Source of the DNA: Galeruca laticollis
Lineage: Eukaryota > Arthropoda > Insecta > Coleoptera > Chrysomelidae
Direction: 5' to 3'
NCBI GenBank assembly: GCA_963921935.1
Contig: OY998176.1
Location: 179,238,445-179,302,444, forward strand
DNA: 64,000 bases
This document shows positions 20,801-28,739 of the stretch, piece by piece (position 1 is the first letter of the stretch; each line of letters begins with the position of its first letter). Position numbers and translations under genes: made by a program. The notes under the pieces are model-generated. The model was not told the origin of the DNA and did no database searches. It was given only the letters and a program-made list of their open reading frames with translations.

Positions 20801-23000
20801 TTAAACTTAATTACACTATTATCAATACATACATTTTCTGTCCAAATTTTCTCTAGTTCTGAATTATTATTTTCATAAATGTTAAACACAGTTAGATTAT
20901 CAATAACAAAATCTTCATCACTCGAATCATTTTCATCGACAACATTTACATACTGATTACTGCTCATATTTCTATTATGACTGTTAAAATATTTACCTTT
21001 GTTCTGATTTACCTTACTGTTACCAAAATTATCTTTTTTATTATTGCCAGTTTTGCATCCGACAGCAAAATGTCCCTCCTGTCCACACTTTGCACAGTTT
21101 TTCCCAAATGCAAAACATTTGCCTTTAATGTGCCTTCTGCCACATTTCAAGCAACTGTACTCCTTACTATTATAATTGCCACTGTCGCTAGTGCTAGGGT
21201 TACCTTGACTGTATCTTCTTCGAATTAAATTTACTTCTTCCCTGTTTAGGTCCTTTGCTTGAAGCTTAGTAGCTTCTGTTGTTCTACAAGTGTTTTCTGC
21301 AGTTTCCAAATTTAAATTATTTATTCCCAATAGTTTTTCTTGCAAATTATGATCTTGGACCCCTAAAATTATCCTGTCTCTTATAAGACTATCTTCTTGA
21401 GTTCCAAAATTGCATGGTTTAGCTAATAATTTTAAGTCTTTTATAAAATGATCCATACTTTCTCCATCTGCTTGATTTCTTGAAAAAAATTTGAAACGAT
21501 CGAACGTTTCATTATTACGTGGTTTACAATAATTATCAAAAGCTGCTATGACTTCTTTGTATTTCCCTTTTTGGTCTTCTGTTAGACTCAATGTGCTGAA
21601 CACTTCTATAGCCTCCTCACCAGCGGAATTTAAAAACAGAGCGATTTTTCGTTCGTCTGCCTTTCCACTTAAATCGGCTGCTTTCAAGTAAATTTCGAAA
21701 TGTTGTTTAAACTTCTCGTAATTTTTATGAAGGTTTTGATCAAACACAAGATTAGATGGCGGTTTAAATCCGCTTGAATCCATTTTAAAATTTTATTACC
21801 AATTAACGTTCTGTCTTTTATGTTTCTTAAACTTCCTCTTCTTATTAATTTACACCTGACACCATGTTTCAAGTTGGCTTTAATAATATTAATGTTAAAT
21901 GAATAAAACAAGATTATTCATAAACACGTGTATATTCTGCTCTCTATGACATAACCGCCTTCTCTGGTCTGTCGCCTGTCACGCGACCACAGATCATCGA
22001 AGCTTGACATGTCATCTCATATACATAACATTTGGACCTGTGCAGACAGTTACATCAGGTTCCTTTTTAGTGAAATTGTCAGTTCTGAAAATGAATAGAA
22101 ATTTGATTTTTGTAAATAAGTCTTGTTAGTGTTTTTACTTACGGAATGGTATAAGGAAACTCTGTTTTATGAAATATTAATGGATCTGTGGGGCAGTTAC
22201 ATCGGGATTAGTTTTAGTTACATAATCAGAACTGTAAATGAAATAAGAAAATTAGATGATTCTTCTAAGTAGGTTTTGCCATTTTTTTACTTACAGTATA
22301 GTTGTAGCGAAAACTGCTATATGAAAATTATTTGGACCTGTGCGGGCTGTTACATCAGGTTCCGTTTTAATGAAATTGTCAGTTCTGAAAATGAATAGAA
22401 ATTTGATTTTTGTAAAGAAGTCTTGTTAGTGTTTTTACTTACAGAATGGTATAAGGAAACTCTGTTTTATGAAATATTAATGGATCTGCGGGGCAGTTAC
22501 ATCGGGATTAGTTTTAGTTACATAATCAGAACTGTAAATGAAATAAGAAAATTAGATGATTCTTCTAAGTAGGTTTTGCCATTTTTTTACTTACAGTATA
22601 GTTGTAGCGAAAACTGCTATATTAAAATTATTTGGACCTGTGCAGACAGTTACATCAGGTTCCTTTTTAGTGAAATTGTCAGTTCTGAAAATGAATAGAA
22701 ATTTGATTTTCTCTTTGTTTGAGGATCTTCGTATAACTTGGCAACATCGGTTATAAATGTCGCAATAATATCTATCATGAAATTGGTCATTTATATACAC
22801 TCCAGAGGCTGTACCGTGCTAACAAACTGAAATTTCTCCAAAAATGTGATACTTCAAGTACCATAGCACTCGTTCTACTGTCTCTGAGGATCTGTGAGAT
22901 ATCCTGAATAATATTCAGTCATAAAATTGGTGACTTGTTGCACTTCGGGGGCTGTATCGAGTTATACAGATAGGATTTTTTTCTAAAAACCATTTTTTTG
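16640..23000 (-). CDS. Candidate multi-exon gene made of tandem ~90-nt exons (unrecognised)
   Basis: Read on the minus strand, a series of 89-90-nt segments is each preceded by a polypyrimidine-type acceptor (TTTTCAG or TTTACAG) and followed by GTAAGT. Type A (22684-22595, 22384-22295, 17482-17393) is 90 nt and stays open in phase, containing DNFTKKEPDVTARTGPNNF. Type B (22531-22443, 22231-22143, 17330-17242) is 89 nt and contains SDYVTKTNPDVTA; a one-base deletion relative to A breaks its frame. A type A unit at 22084-22031 is split by the retroelement, and the one at 17183-17095 has a stop. Diverged exon-like pieces lie further 3' (near 16640-17000, with EDELQLPC and EDAAQLPC) and 5' (near 22720-22980, two related copies). 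No family is recognised. It may be a decaying host gene, a fast-evolving gene with duplicated exons, or a satellite derived from one. Confidence 0.35.
17088..17542 (-). repeat. A/B exon-like tandem array, left segment
   Basis: This segment holds units A (17095-17183), B (17242-17330), A (17393-17482) and the start of another A unit cut by the LTR at 17543. A-to-A spacing is 298 bp. Unit flanks are repeated too: AATAGAAATTTGATTTTTGT after A and TTAGATGATTCTTCTAAGTA after B. Confidence 0.9.
17538..17542. repeat. Target-site duplication TTTGG (left)
   Basis: TTTGG lies directly before the left LTR and is repeated directly after the right LTR at 22031-22035. Removing the element restores AAAATTATTTGGACCTGTG, the sequence seen intact in other A units of the array. 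Confidence 0.95.
17543..17708 (-). repeat. 3' LTR of the mag-like element
   Basis: The sequence begins TGTTTCAAG and ends CATAACA on the plus strand and matches 21865-22030 almost exactly. On the element's own strand it is the 3' LTR. Adjacent on the inner side is the purine tract CCAAAAAAGGGAGA (minus strand, 17721-17709), where plus-strand DNA synthesis would start. Confidence 0.95.
17790..17857. repeat. 68-nt T homopolymer
   Basis: This is an uninterrupted run of T between the integrase stop and the 3' LTR, poly(A) on the element's coding strand. A second run of 19 T follows at 17907-17925. Such length suggests slippage expansion of an A-rich 3' region; the true length may vary between individuals or be an assembly estimate. 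Confidence 0.9.
17927..19087 (-). CDS. Integrase region of the mag-like element
   Basis: The 386-residue frame opens with MIRELHKSHFGMEKTK, the start of the zinc-binding HHCC region, completed by CRICEKF. The D,D-35-E core follows: D in VGSDILEY, D in FISDNNPYNS, and E in SPRYPRSNGLAEKTV. The tail is N-rich. The initiator ATG overlaps the stop of the upstream frame (ATGA at 19087-19084). In related elements a short linker joins RNase H to integrase without a stop; here it appears shortened, so this is probably a deletion that split one polyprotein, although stop-restart coupling cannot be excluded. Confidence 0.9.
   Translation of the reverse strand: MIRELHKSHFGMEKTKKWARKILYWPGIITDIEDYISRCRICEKFSRNKTKEPLIPQEVPKYPFEIVGSDILEYASKYYLVVVDYYSNWFELKEIQSKCVDEIIKQLKVMFSNFGLPAKFISDNNPYNSLKFKEFCNQYNIQCVFTSPRYPRSNGLAEKTVHICKQILKKCNNEDEMFLHLLNYRVTPLCGLNVSPSELLQSRLLRTGLPISNKLLEPKVTNEYEKKVERKLLSKNYHDKSAQSSSDFNENQDILFKLKKDGCWTPGKVISNSNTPRSYFVSDESGRVYRRNSSFLKNTKNPTFINASNNNENVNANCKPSNADKSSENTCVANSTDLYNNENDCKTNNNKKPNECQGVIDKETNSKCTRSGRVINVPNKLRDYYT
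19084..21783 (-). CDS. Gag-Pol polyprotein (Gag, protease, RT, RNase H) of the mag-like element
   Basis: The 899-residue frame starts with ATG at 21783, about 80 bp after the 5' LTR. Gag covers roughly residues 1-290 with two CCHC knuckles: CLKCGRRHIKGKC and CAKCGQEGHFAVGC. Protease has FKVDSGAQCNVLP. Reverse transcriptase has RICLDPIHLNKYI and the catalytic YFDDLII. RNase H has IQSDSSQYGMGG, IEKEYLSI and QTDHKP. Gag and pol share one frame without a shift. The frame stops after KNYKIT, just before the integrase frame. All catalytic motifs inspected are present, so apart from the broken RNase H-integrase junction the copy could be functional. Confidence 0.95.
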   Translation of the reverse strand: MDSSGFKPPSNLVFDQNLHKNYEKFKQHFEIYLKAADLSGKADERKIALFLNSAGEEAIEVFSTLSLTEDQKGKYKEVIAAFDNYCKPRNNETFDRFKFFSRNQADGESMDHFIKDLKLLAKPCNFGTQEDSLIRDRIILGVQDHNLQEKLLGINNLNLETAENTCRTTEATKLQAKDLNREEVNLIRRRYSQGNPSTSDSGNYNSKEYSCLKCGRRHIKGKCFAFGKNCAKCGQEGHFAVGCKTGNNKKDNFGNSKVNQNKGKYFNSHNRNMSSNQYVNVVDENDSSDEDFVIDNLTVFNIYENNNSELEKIWTENVCIDNSVIKFKVDSGAQCNVLPLSYIIKLERENDIVHSEQSIIAYGNNKIRVVGSIILKCLIKNNVQNVKFLVTDIQGKPILGLKTCVKLNIICKIDEINSNNKRDTKENFINQNKKLFEGTGKVPFKYRIVLKEGYKPVVSNCRRVAEKIKGKLKNTLNELVDKDIIEKADEPSEWVSNIVCVEKPNSDKLRICLDPIHLNKYICIDRQPIPTTEEISLKLRGKSVYSVIDMSDAFYHIGLDKDSQKLCTFITPFGKYRFKRLCFGLSCSPEVFQRVNERIFGDLGIPIYFDDLIIAGKDEKEHDLIMNKVLERAKQFNVRFNANKLQYKVNEVKYLGQIYSKEGEIVAPLRGLIKNNVNFLWTADHDNTFSNLKKVIGNLPTLKIFNPNLPITIQSDSSQYGMGGCLMQGGQPIAFCSRRFTETETRYAQIEKEYLSICFSLIKFHQFVYGNRITVQTDHKPIIGIQQKDINKITSRLQRMRLKILKYNFEVEYIPGSKMYVADLLSRSFIKDKVNEDGEMEEVVHTIDIEISITNRRLAEVSKETLNDSNLKKVTEFCIKGWPDKKLLEFAYLKNYKIT
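21847..21864 (-). other. Candidate primer-binding site of the mag-like element
   Basis: Directly inside the 5' LTR on the minus strand the sequence is TGGTGTCAGGTGTAAATT. It starts with the TGG expected opposite a tRNA CCA end. I cannot name the tRNA with confidence. Confidence 0.6.
21865..22030 (-). repeat. 5' LTR of the mag-like element
   Basis: This is the 166-bp partner of 17543-17708, bounded by the TTTGG duplication at 22031-22035. It should hold the element's promoter and transcription start. Confidence 0.95.
22031..22690 (-). repeat. A/B exon-like tandem array, right segment
   Basis: It holds the remainder of the split A unit (to 22084), B (22143-22231), A (22295-22384), B (22443-22531) and A (22595-22684). 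A-to-A and B-to-B spacing is exactly 300 bp. The intron-like spacers between units are as conserved as the units, so amplification was of whole 300-bp blocks. Confidence 0.9.
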
Positions 23001-24237
23001 TGTTGTTCTTGCTGAAAAACGTAAAAACAACTCAAAAAATCCAAAATTCCAACCTTTTTTTTGGGTAAACCAATACTTTTCTCGCATATTAGATGGGTTG
23101 GATGGAAAAGTAATAATACCAATATAATGTATTATATAAAAACAAAAAAAATATTTACCATTCAGGTGATCACACATATGTGTATCTGTCGTGGAAAAAA
23201 GAAAATGAACCAACTATTTTTTTGTGTAATGAAGGAAAAATGTTTCATTTCCAATCTCCACAACACATATGATCAATCTTTGCAAACAAGGTAGAAGCAA
23301 ACGTGTACATGTTGATTGTATGTTTGATTTTGTACTGTATATATCGATCTCCCCACAATATATACTATAATTTGTCATTACAGATCTTTCCCTTTAAATT
23401 TTTTATTAGTTGTTATAGTTACTTTGTAAGTTTTTTAAAAGTTTGCTATTTTAAATTGAAATTCCTTAGTGTACCTTATTTTCCTCTTTCTATTAAATGT
23501 TAAGCATTGTATTACAAGTAAATATTTCTTTGTATAATAAATTTGGAAACTCTTTGTTTATATTATTTGTTTCTAGATAAAATTGAATATATTTACACAT
23601 GTAGTTGAAAAAAGAGCCTACATGTCAAATAAAATTTGAAAGCAACCAACAGAAACTCTGAATATGATTAGATTGAGGTAAAGTTGTGACACGACGCTCT
23701 GTGTTTTCAGACATTATGTAAATTTGCAACTTTTCCGCAGTTTAATTTTCTTAGCATGAAACAAACAGAAATGTATAATTATGAAAACATTTTATTATGT
23801 TAATATAAATGGTACAAATTTTGAAAGATAGAATGTTTTTAAATATGTATTACATTTATGAAACTCTTAAATAATCAAAAAGCTACACTCAAATTGAAAT
23901 TTTGTTTGGATCCGTGTATATATTATAATATTCTCTTATCTATGCACAGCTGGGCTGGCAACATAAAAAACAGAGATAAGCATAAATCACCCATGGAGAT
24001 AAGGTTTCTGCGCTCGCAACCAGTCGAAATATTTAAAATCAAAACATTCGAACAGAGATGCGTTTCTTTGAACCATCAAGAGTGGAAAGACAGAGAGAGA
24101 AAATATGTTGAATAAGTAAAAGCCGATTCAGTACTAGTATCGACATCTATCGTAAATATTTTGAACCAAATAATCACTAAATTAGTAACTAGTATTGTGT
24201 AGGTTTTTAGGTTTATATACCTGTGAGGAGGCCCCTC
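22691..24237. other. Region between exon-like array and Harbinger element
   Basis: GAGGATCT plus a CATGAAATTGGTCATTTATA block and CAGAGGCTGTACCG (about 22725-22817) recur diverged at about 22883-22960 (GAGGATCT, CATAAAATTGGTGACTTG, GGGGGCTGTATCG). On the minus strand both can be read as related short exons (NDQFHDRYYCDIYN and VTNFMTEYYSGYLT). The rest to 24237 is AT-rich. An unrecognised 85-codon plus-strand frame lies at 23858-24115. Confidence 0.45.
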
Positions 24238-24240
24238 TTA
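24238..24240. repeat. TTA target-site duplication (left)
   Basis: TTA precedes the left inverted repeat and TTA follows the right one at 27083-27085, the 3-bp duplication typical of PIF/Harbinger insertion. Confidence 0.9.
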
Positions 24241-24278
24241 AGCCGGATTTTCATGCATACGATATCCGATGATCCGAT
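24241..24278 (+). repeat. Harbinger left terminal inverted repeat
   Basis: These 38 nt pair with 27045-27082 with a single mismatch at position 30. Transposase and its MADF partner would be expected to bind here or just inside. Confidence 0.95.
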
Positions 24279-24503
24279 GGTACGAAAATGTTCTGATTGG
24301 TTGAATTGTTTTCGCGCCAATTTTCATCCGAAACATTTCAACTTTCATCCGACTGTCGTACGAGTTGAAATATTTTTAACTTTTCCGAAAATCGTATGGT
24401 TTTTAACCTCAATGTTTCAAAAATGAATGCAATACAAATAAATAATTTTTATATTTGGAAAACAAATAATGTTTTAATGTTGTCATATCTTTTTTTACTA
24501 AAA

Positions 24504-25925
24504 ATGAGAAATAAACAAAAGAAGCAAAAAAAAAGATTTTGGGTAAGAGATATTTTTCAGAATAGGAAAGGACAAGGTGCCTATCACAACCTGCTCCAAG
24601 AGATGAAATTGGCTGATTCCGAAAAGTACTTCAATTACTTAAGGATGTCCAGCGAAATATTTCAAGAATTATTGACTATTGTGGGTCCGAGGTTGACAAG
24701 AAATTATAATGTACGTGAACCAATATCTGAGGGTGAACGGCTTGCTCTTACACTTAGGTAAAGTTACATCAGGTGTTTGAGATTGATAATAAGACCTAAA
24801 TTCGTATTATAGGTACCTAGCTAGTGGTGATAGTATGGTATCGATCTCTTACGCTTTTCGGGTTTCTCCTACAGCAGTTTCAAATATTATAAATGAAACA
24901 TGTAATATTATTTGGGATTGTTTAAATCAAAGTGTCTTGCCTAAATCAAGTGAGGAATCCTGGATGAAGATATCTGCAGACTTTGAAAATAAATGGCAAT
25001 TACCTCACTGTGTTGGTGCCATTGATGGCAAACACATAATAATTCAGGTCATCAACATAGTACCTAATTATGATTCAAATCAAATCTAATGTTCAATATT
25101 AATTTGTAACTATGTTCATTCATTATTTTAGGCTCCACCAAAGTCAGGGTCAACATTTTACAATTATAAAGGAAGTTTTAGTATTGTACTATTGGCAATG
25201 TGTGATGCCAATTATAAATTTACACTTGTTGACATTGGTGCTGAAGGCCGGCACAGTGACGGTGGCATATTCAAAAACTCCAAGATGGGGCAAGTCATCA
25301 ATGCAAATAATATGGATTTTCCTGCACCATCTCCATTAGGTCAGGAACCAAATTTAGTACATTATTATATTGCAGCCGATGAAGCATTTCCATTAACAAC
25401 CTCTATAATGCGACCCTATCCAGGCCGGTTTTTAACTCAAGACAAGCGTATTTTCAACTACAGGTAAAGGACATTTTTTATATAAAATATAGCCATTTAT
25501 GTAAATTTGTTAAACGTTTTCCAATACAGAAAATAATTTTCAGGCTCTGCAGGGCAAGACGAGTGATAGAAAATGTTTTTGGCATTTTGGCATCAAGGTG
25601 GCGAATTTATAGAAAACCTATTATAGCTTGTCAATCTACTGTAGTAGCAGTAGTCAAAGCAACAGTATGTTTACACAATTATTTAATGAATACTGAAATA
25701 GAAAACGGAACTGACAAGCGATATTTAAATACCTCTAGCATTGACAGAGAAGATGAAAGTGGTCAAGTAATTGAAGGAGAATGGCGAAAAGAGTCTAATT
25801 TGAACCTAATACCAGTGAAAAAAACCAGCACAAATATGTATTGCAAGAATGCACAAAATATGAGAGAAACGTTAACAAGATACTTCATGACAGATGGTGC
25901 TGTGACATTCCAGTGGAATAGATGA
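24504..25925 (+). CDS. HARBI1-like Harbinger transposase (four exons)
   Basis: Exons at 24504-24757, 24813-25047, 25132-25463 and 25544-25925, all with GT-AG introns of 55-84 nt, give 400 codons plus a stop. I chose the ATG at 24504 because the basic start MRNKQKKQKKRFWVRD fits the family; an upstream ATG at 24396 in the same frame is also open. The DDE nuclease motifs are VGAIDGKH (D about 156), DIGAEGRHSDGG, the second catalytic site in AADEAFPL (D about 246) and RVIENVFGILASRWRI (E about 283). The N-terminal part has the helical region preceding the nuclease domain. Length and order match HARBI1-like proteins. The enzyme cuts and integrates the element at TWA targets together with the neighbouring MADF protein. 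Confidence 0.95.
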
Positions 25926-26074
25926 AATTTTCATGTTCAACCTAGTTAATGATATAACGAATATATATATTTATTAAGTTAATATCTTTATTAATATTTT
26001 CAACTTCCAAGAAAAACAGTAGACAAAAATAAAAGGCACAAAACTCAAATGAAATGGGAAGTTCAGTTTTTTCC

Positions 26075-26880
26075 TTATGTTAAATAACATTTTGCTTGAT
26101 CATATGCTAATTGCAGTAACTTGAGTTCCAGTTCCGTTCTTGGCTGTTGCGGCATTTTCTCCAACAATTCAGAAATTCTGATACAAATTGGGTTCATGGG
26201 GATACTACTCATACTCAGTGTGCTATCGGGTACTGGGACAGTATTTATTTTAGTCAATGCATCCAGAAGAGTCCCTTCAATTTTTTGTGCGGACTTGGCA
26301 TTTTCAAATTTTGTGGGGGGCTTGGAAGTAGTTGGGGACGGTAATGGTGGAGTGATGCTACTACTTCTCGAATCCGTTGGTGAACGAATGTCCAAGTTGG
26401 ACACTGTTGTTTTGTAGCTTATAGTGTCATTTAAGAATGACATGACATCAATATATTCCCATTTTTTCTTCTTAATGGCAGCTGAACCACTGGGGGTATA
26501 TTCACCTTTTAAGCGAACATATGTGTCCCTAAGGTTCCTCCACTTTTTTATCAAGAAATCTAATGGAAAATTAGGATTTTCTCCAAATTCTTGAAAGATT
26601 TCTGTCCACAAATTGTCCCTAATTGTTTTAGACCTGTCCTTTATAGGAAGTCTTGAATCCCATAAGGGTGGCCTGGCTTGTACACAAGATATCAATAGCT
26701 CCTCCACTGTCACTTCCTCAGTGATTTCTTGCTGCTGGAAAGAAAATAAGTATAAGATTTCAAGGCTTTTGGGTTTTCAGGAACCATATATTTTGGGTAT
26801 CTTTTTCTTACGTTCTGTTAAAAATTTATGAATATAAGCGTACTTACTTCTAACTCAGTTTCCTCGGTACTATCGTCCAT
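26075..26880 (-). CDS. MADF/Myb-like accessory protein of the Harbinger element (two exons)
   Basis: Exon 1 (26880-26848) starts with ATG and encodes MDDSTEETELE up to a GTAAGT donor. Exon 2 runs from 26734 (after TTTCCAG) to the stop at 26075; together they give 230 residues. Residues ~20-110 form a MADF-type trihelix: RPPLWDSRLPIKDRSKTIRD, then LWTEIFQEF, FLIKKWRNLRDTYVRLK and a KKKWEYIDVMSFL end. The C-terminus is Ser/Thr/Pro-rich with a final helical segment. In Harbinger elements this second gene product carries the transposase into the nucleus and binds the element's ends. It converges with the transposase gene, the two stops being about 150 bp apart. Confidence 0.92.
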
Positions 26881-27044
26881 GTTTAACATCTATTATATTT
26901 GTATAATGTACCACTCACTGAAGTTAAAACGTAAACAATATAAAATATTCCTCAAATTGAATGTCAACTGTCAAATTTGGGACGATTTGAATCATTCATG
27001 AAAATTGCAAAATATTTCATACGAAATTTAACGTCATTTCGGAT

Positions 27045-27082
27045 ATCGGATCGTCGGATATCGTATGCATGAAAATCCGGCT
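27045..27082 (-). repeat. Harbinger right terminal inverted repeat
   Basis: This is the reverse complement of 24241-24278 with one mismatch. It is followed by the TTA duplication at 27083-27085. Confidence 0.95.
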
Positions 27083-27364
27083 TTAAGCGCGCTCAATTCC
27101 TTCGTCCATGACAGTTGTCAAAAATGTCAATTGGTGAATAAGTACTGAAATAAAATGGGTCAAGGTGTGGTTTTTGTAAGAGTGGATTATATATAATAAA
27201 ACGTATAATAAAACAAAACATATTGTTTTAATAAATAACAAAATAAAGAAACTGTAAAAAACTTATTAACTACACTGCCACTCTTAATTAGCTGGTGACA
27301 AAATCTTTGCAAAATATATGTACATTGGGGCTACATTATTATTATGTAAATGTTTTATTTTTAG

Positions 27365-28557
27365 GTGAACAATGCCGCTCAGACTTTGAGTAATAGTGTT
27401 GCAGATGCACTTGAATTTTTGTGTGATACTTTACATCTCTATGATTTTAAGGGAGTCAAACCTACAGTAAATTTCATAAGAAATGTTCACCAGTTGTTTG
27501 ACTTGTTAAATTCGAGGAATTTGTATGGAAAGGGTATGAAAACTCCAATGCAAGAAAAAAATGAAGCTACCTGGAAACCAGTTTTGGAAGAAATATTGGT
27601 ATATTTGGAAAATTGCAAAACCCGAACTGGTAGGTTGTTGTATATACTATGAAAAAGAAGACACCATTTCTGGGATTTATTGTTTCGGCAAAATCATTAT
27701 TGAGTATTTATGAATATGAAGTAGTGACCAAGAAAACTCTACAATTTTTGTTGACTTATAAATTCAGCCAAGACCCCCTTGAGCTATTTTTCTGCAGTAT
27801 TAGGTAAGTTTGTTGATTTGAATCATGTATAACTCAATCATTCTTATTTTATGTGTATTCTTTCTACATTTAACTTTATTTTCAGATCTCGAAATGGATG
27901 GATTAATAATCCAAAAACAGTTTATGTACACATATAAAAGGCTACTAGTGCATCAGGACGTAAGATCCAACACAGGAAACTGTCTGGCACAAGATCAAAC
28001 TAATATTCTAGTTGTCTCGAGCAAGAAAGAGAACATATCAATAAGTGACACACATTCAAAAAGAAATACGGAAATGGATAATGTGGAAATATATAACGAA
28101 ATTTTATATTTCTTTATGTCACCAAATTTAGGCGAATATGCTGAAAATGTAGTATCATACATCAGTGGGTTTGTGGTCAGATCATTATTGAAATCAAGTA
28201 AAATAAAATGTCAGCCATGTGCAGAATCCTTGTATATGCCACAAACGGATGACCAGGACACATCCTTGGCATATTTAAATTTTATTAATCAAGGACGGTT
28301 ATTTATTCCTTCCAAAAGTGTCAGAGTTATTTGTTCTACCATCGAAAAAAAAATACAGCTGATCAGAAAATTGTCTGGCACTATGTTACCTGTTAAAGAT
28401 AATTTCATTAATGTGCTTTTAAAAGAAGCTGAATATTTATTTGAGCAAGAAAATATCTTTGGTAATTTGGAACATTTTGATTTGTTAGGAATAACATTAT
28501 TGGTGTAATATCAACAAAATTGCGAACATTATCTTTGGTCATTTATCTATACAGTAT
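27365..28557 (+). pseudogene. P-element/THAP9-like transposase, C-terminal half, frame-broken
   Basis: Exon 27365-27803 follows TTTTTAG and starts VNNAAQTLSNSVADALEFL. It continues FIRNVHQLFDLLNSRN, then after one frame change near 27650 KKKTPFLGFIVSAKSLL and LTYKFSQDPLELFFCSIR, ending at GTAAGT. The next exon starts at 27886 after TTTTCAG with SRNGWINNP, breaks frame once, and goes on with YKRLLVHQDV, VVSYISGFVV and CQPCAESLY. A further shift near 28495 leads to STKLRTLSLVIYLYSI before a final stop. This order matches P-element/THAP9 transposases from the post-catalytic linker to the C-terminus. Three frame breaks make it non-functional. Its first residue continues the exon at 14837-14986. 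Confidence 0.85.
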
Positions 28558-28739
28558 ATAAAAACGTATAGCAAACTTTCAATAAACTGTCTGATAAGAA
28601 ATTAATTGGTTAGTGAAAAAAATATCCTCTAGAATGATTTATTCTAATCCATCAATTGAACAAGTATTTGTTCTAGTTAGTAACAAATTTATTTTGTGCT
28701 CTGAATATCTTCCCCATAGATCTCAACCTATTTGATGAC
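28558..28739. other. Short AT-rich gap
   Basis: Nothing recognisable between the P-like fragment and the LINE remnant. Confidence 0.5.

Larger units (their letters stand above)
17543..22030 (-). mobile_element. Complete mag-like Ty3/gypsy LTR retrotransposon
   Basis: This 4488-bp element has 166-bp LTRs (TGTT...AACA), a TTTGG target duplication, a polypurine tract and a candidate primer-binding site. Transcription runs right to left. The domain order is Gag with two CCHC knuckles, protease, reverse transcriptase, RNase H, integrase. Small size, short LTRs and a fused gag-pol frame fit the mag group; this clade call is from general knowledge and was not tested by a tree. One LTR mismatch was noticed (CATGAACACG against CATAAACACG), so insertion was recent. 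It interrupts an A unit of the exon-like array. Confidence 0.95.
24241..27082 (+). mobile_element. Complete PIF/Harbinger DNA transposon
   Basis: This 2842-bp element is bounded by 38-bp terminal inverted repeats (AGCCGGATTTTCATGCATAC followed by GATATCCGAT/CGATCCGAT, one mismatch) and a TTA duplication. It carries the two convergent genes expected of the superfamily: a four-exon DDE nuclease on the plus strand and a MADF/Myb-like DNA-binding protein on the minus strand. Both open frames join without interruption after splicing, so it may be autonomous. It lies between the P-like exons at 14.8 and 27.4 kb. Confidence 0.95.

Noticed and set aside
16640..23000. Aphid bicycle-type effector gene
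   Set aside because: Many short exons and a stray C-Y-C-like motif tempted this call, but the units are 90 nt (not microexons), and no signal peptide or paired motif was found.
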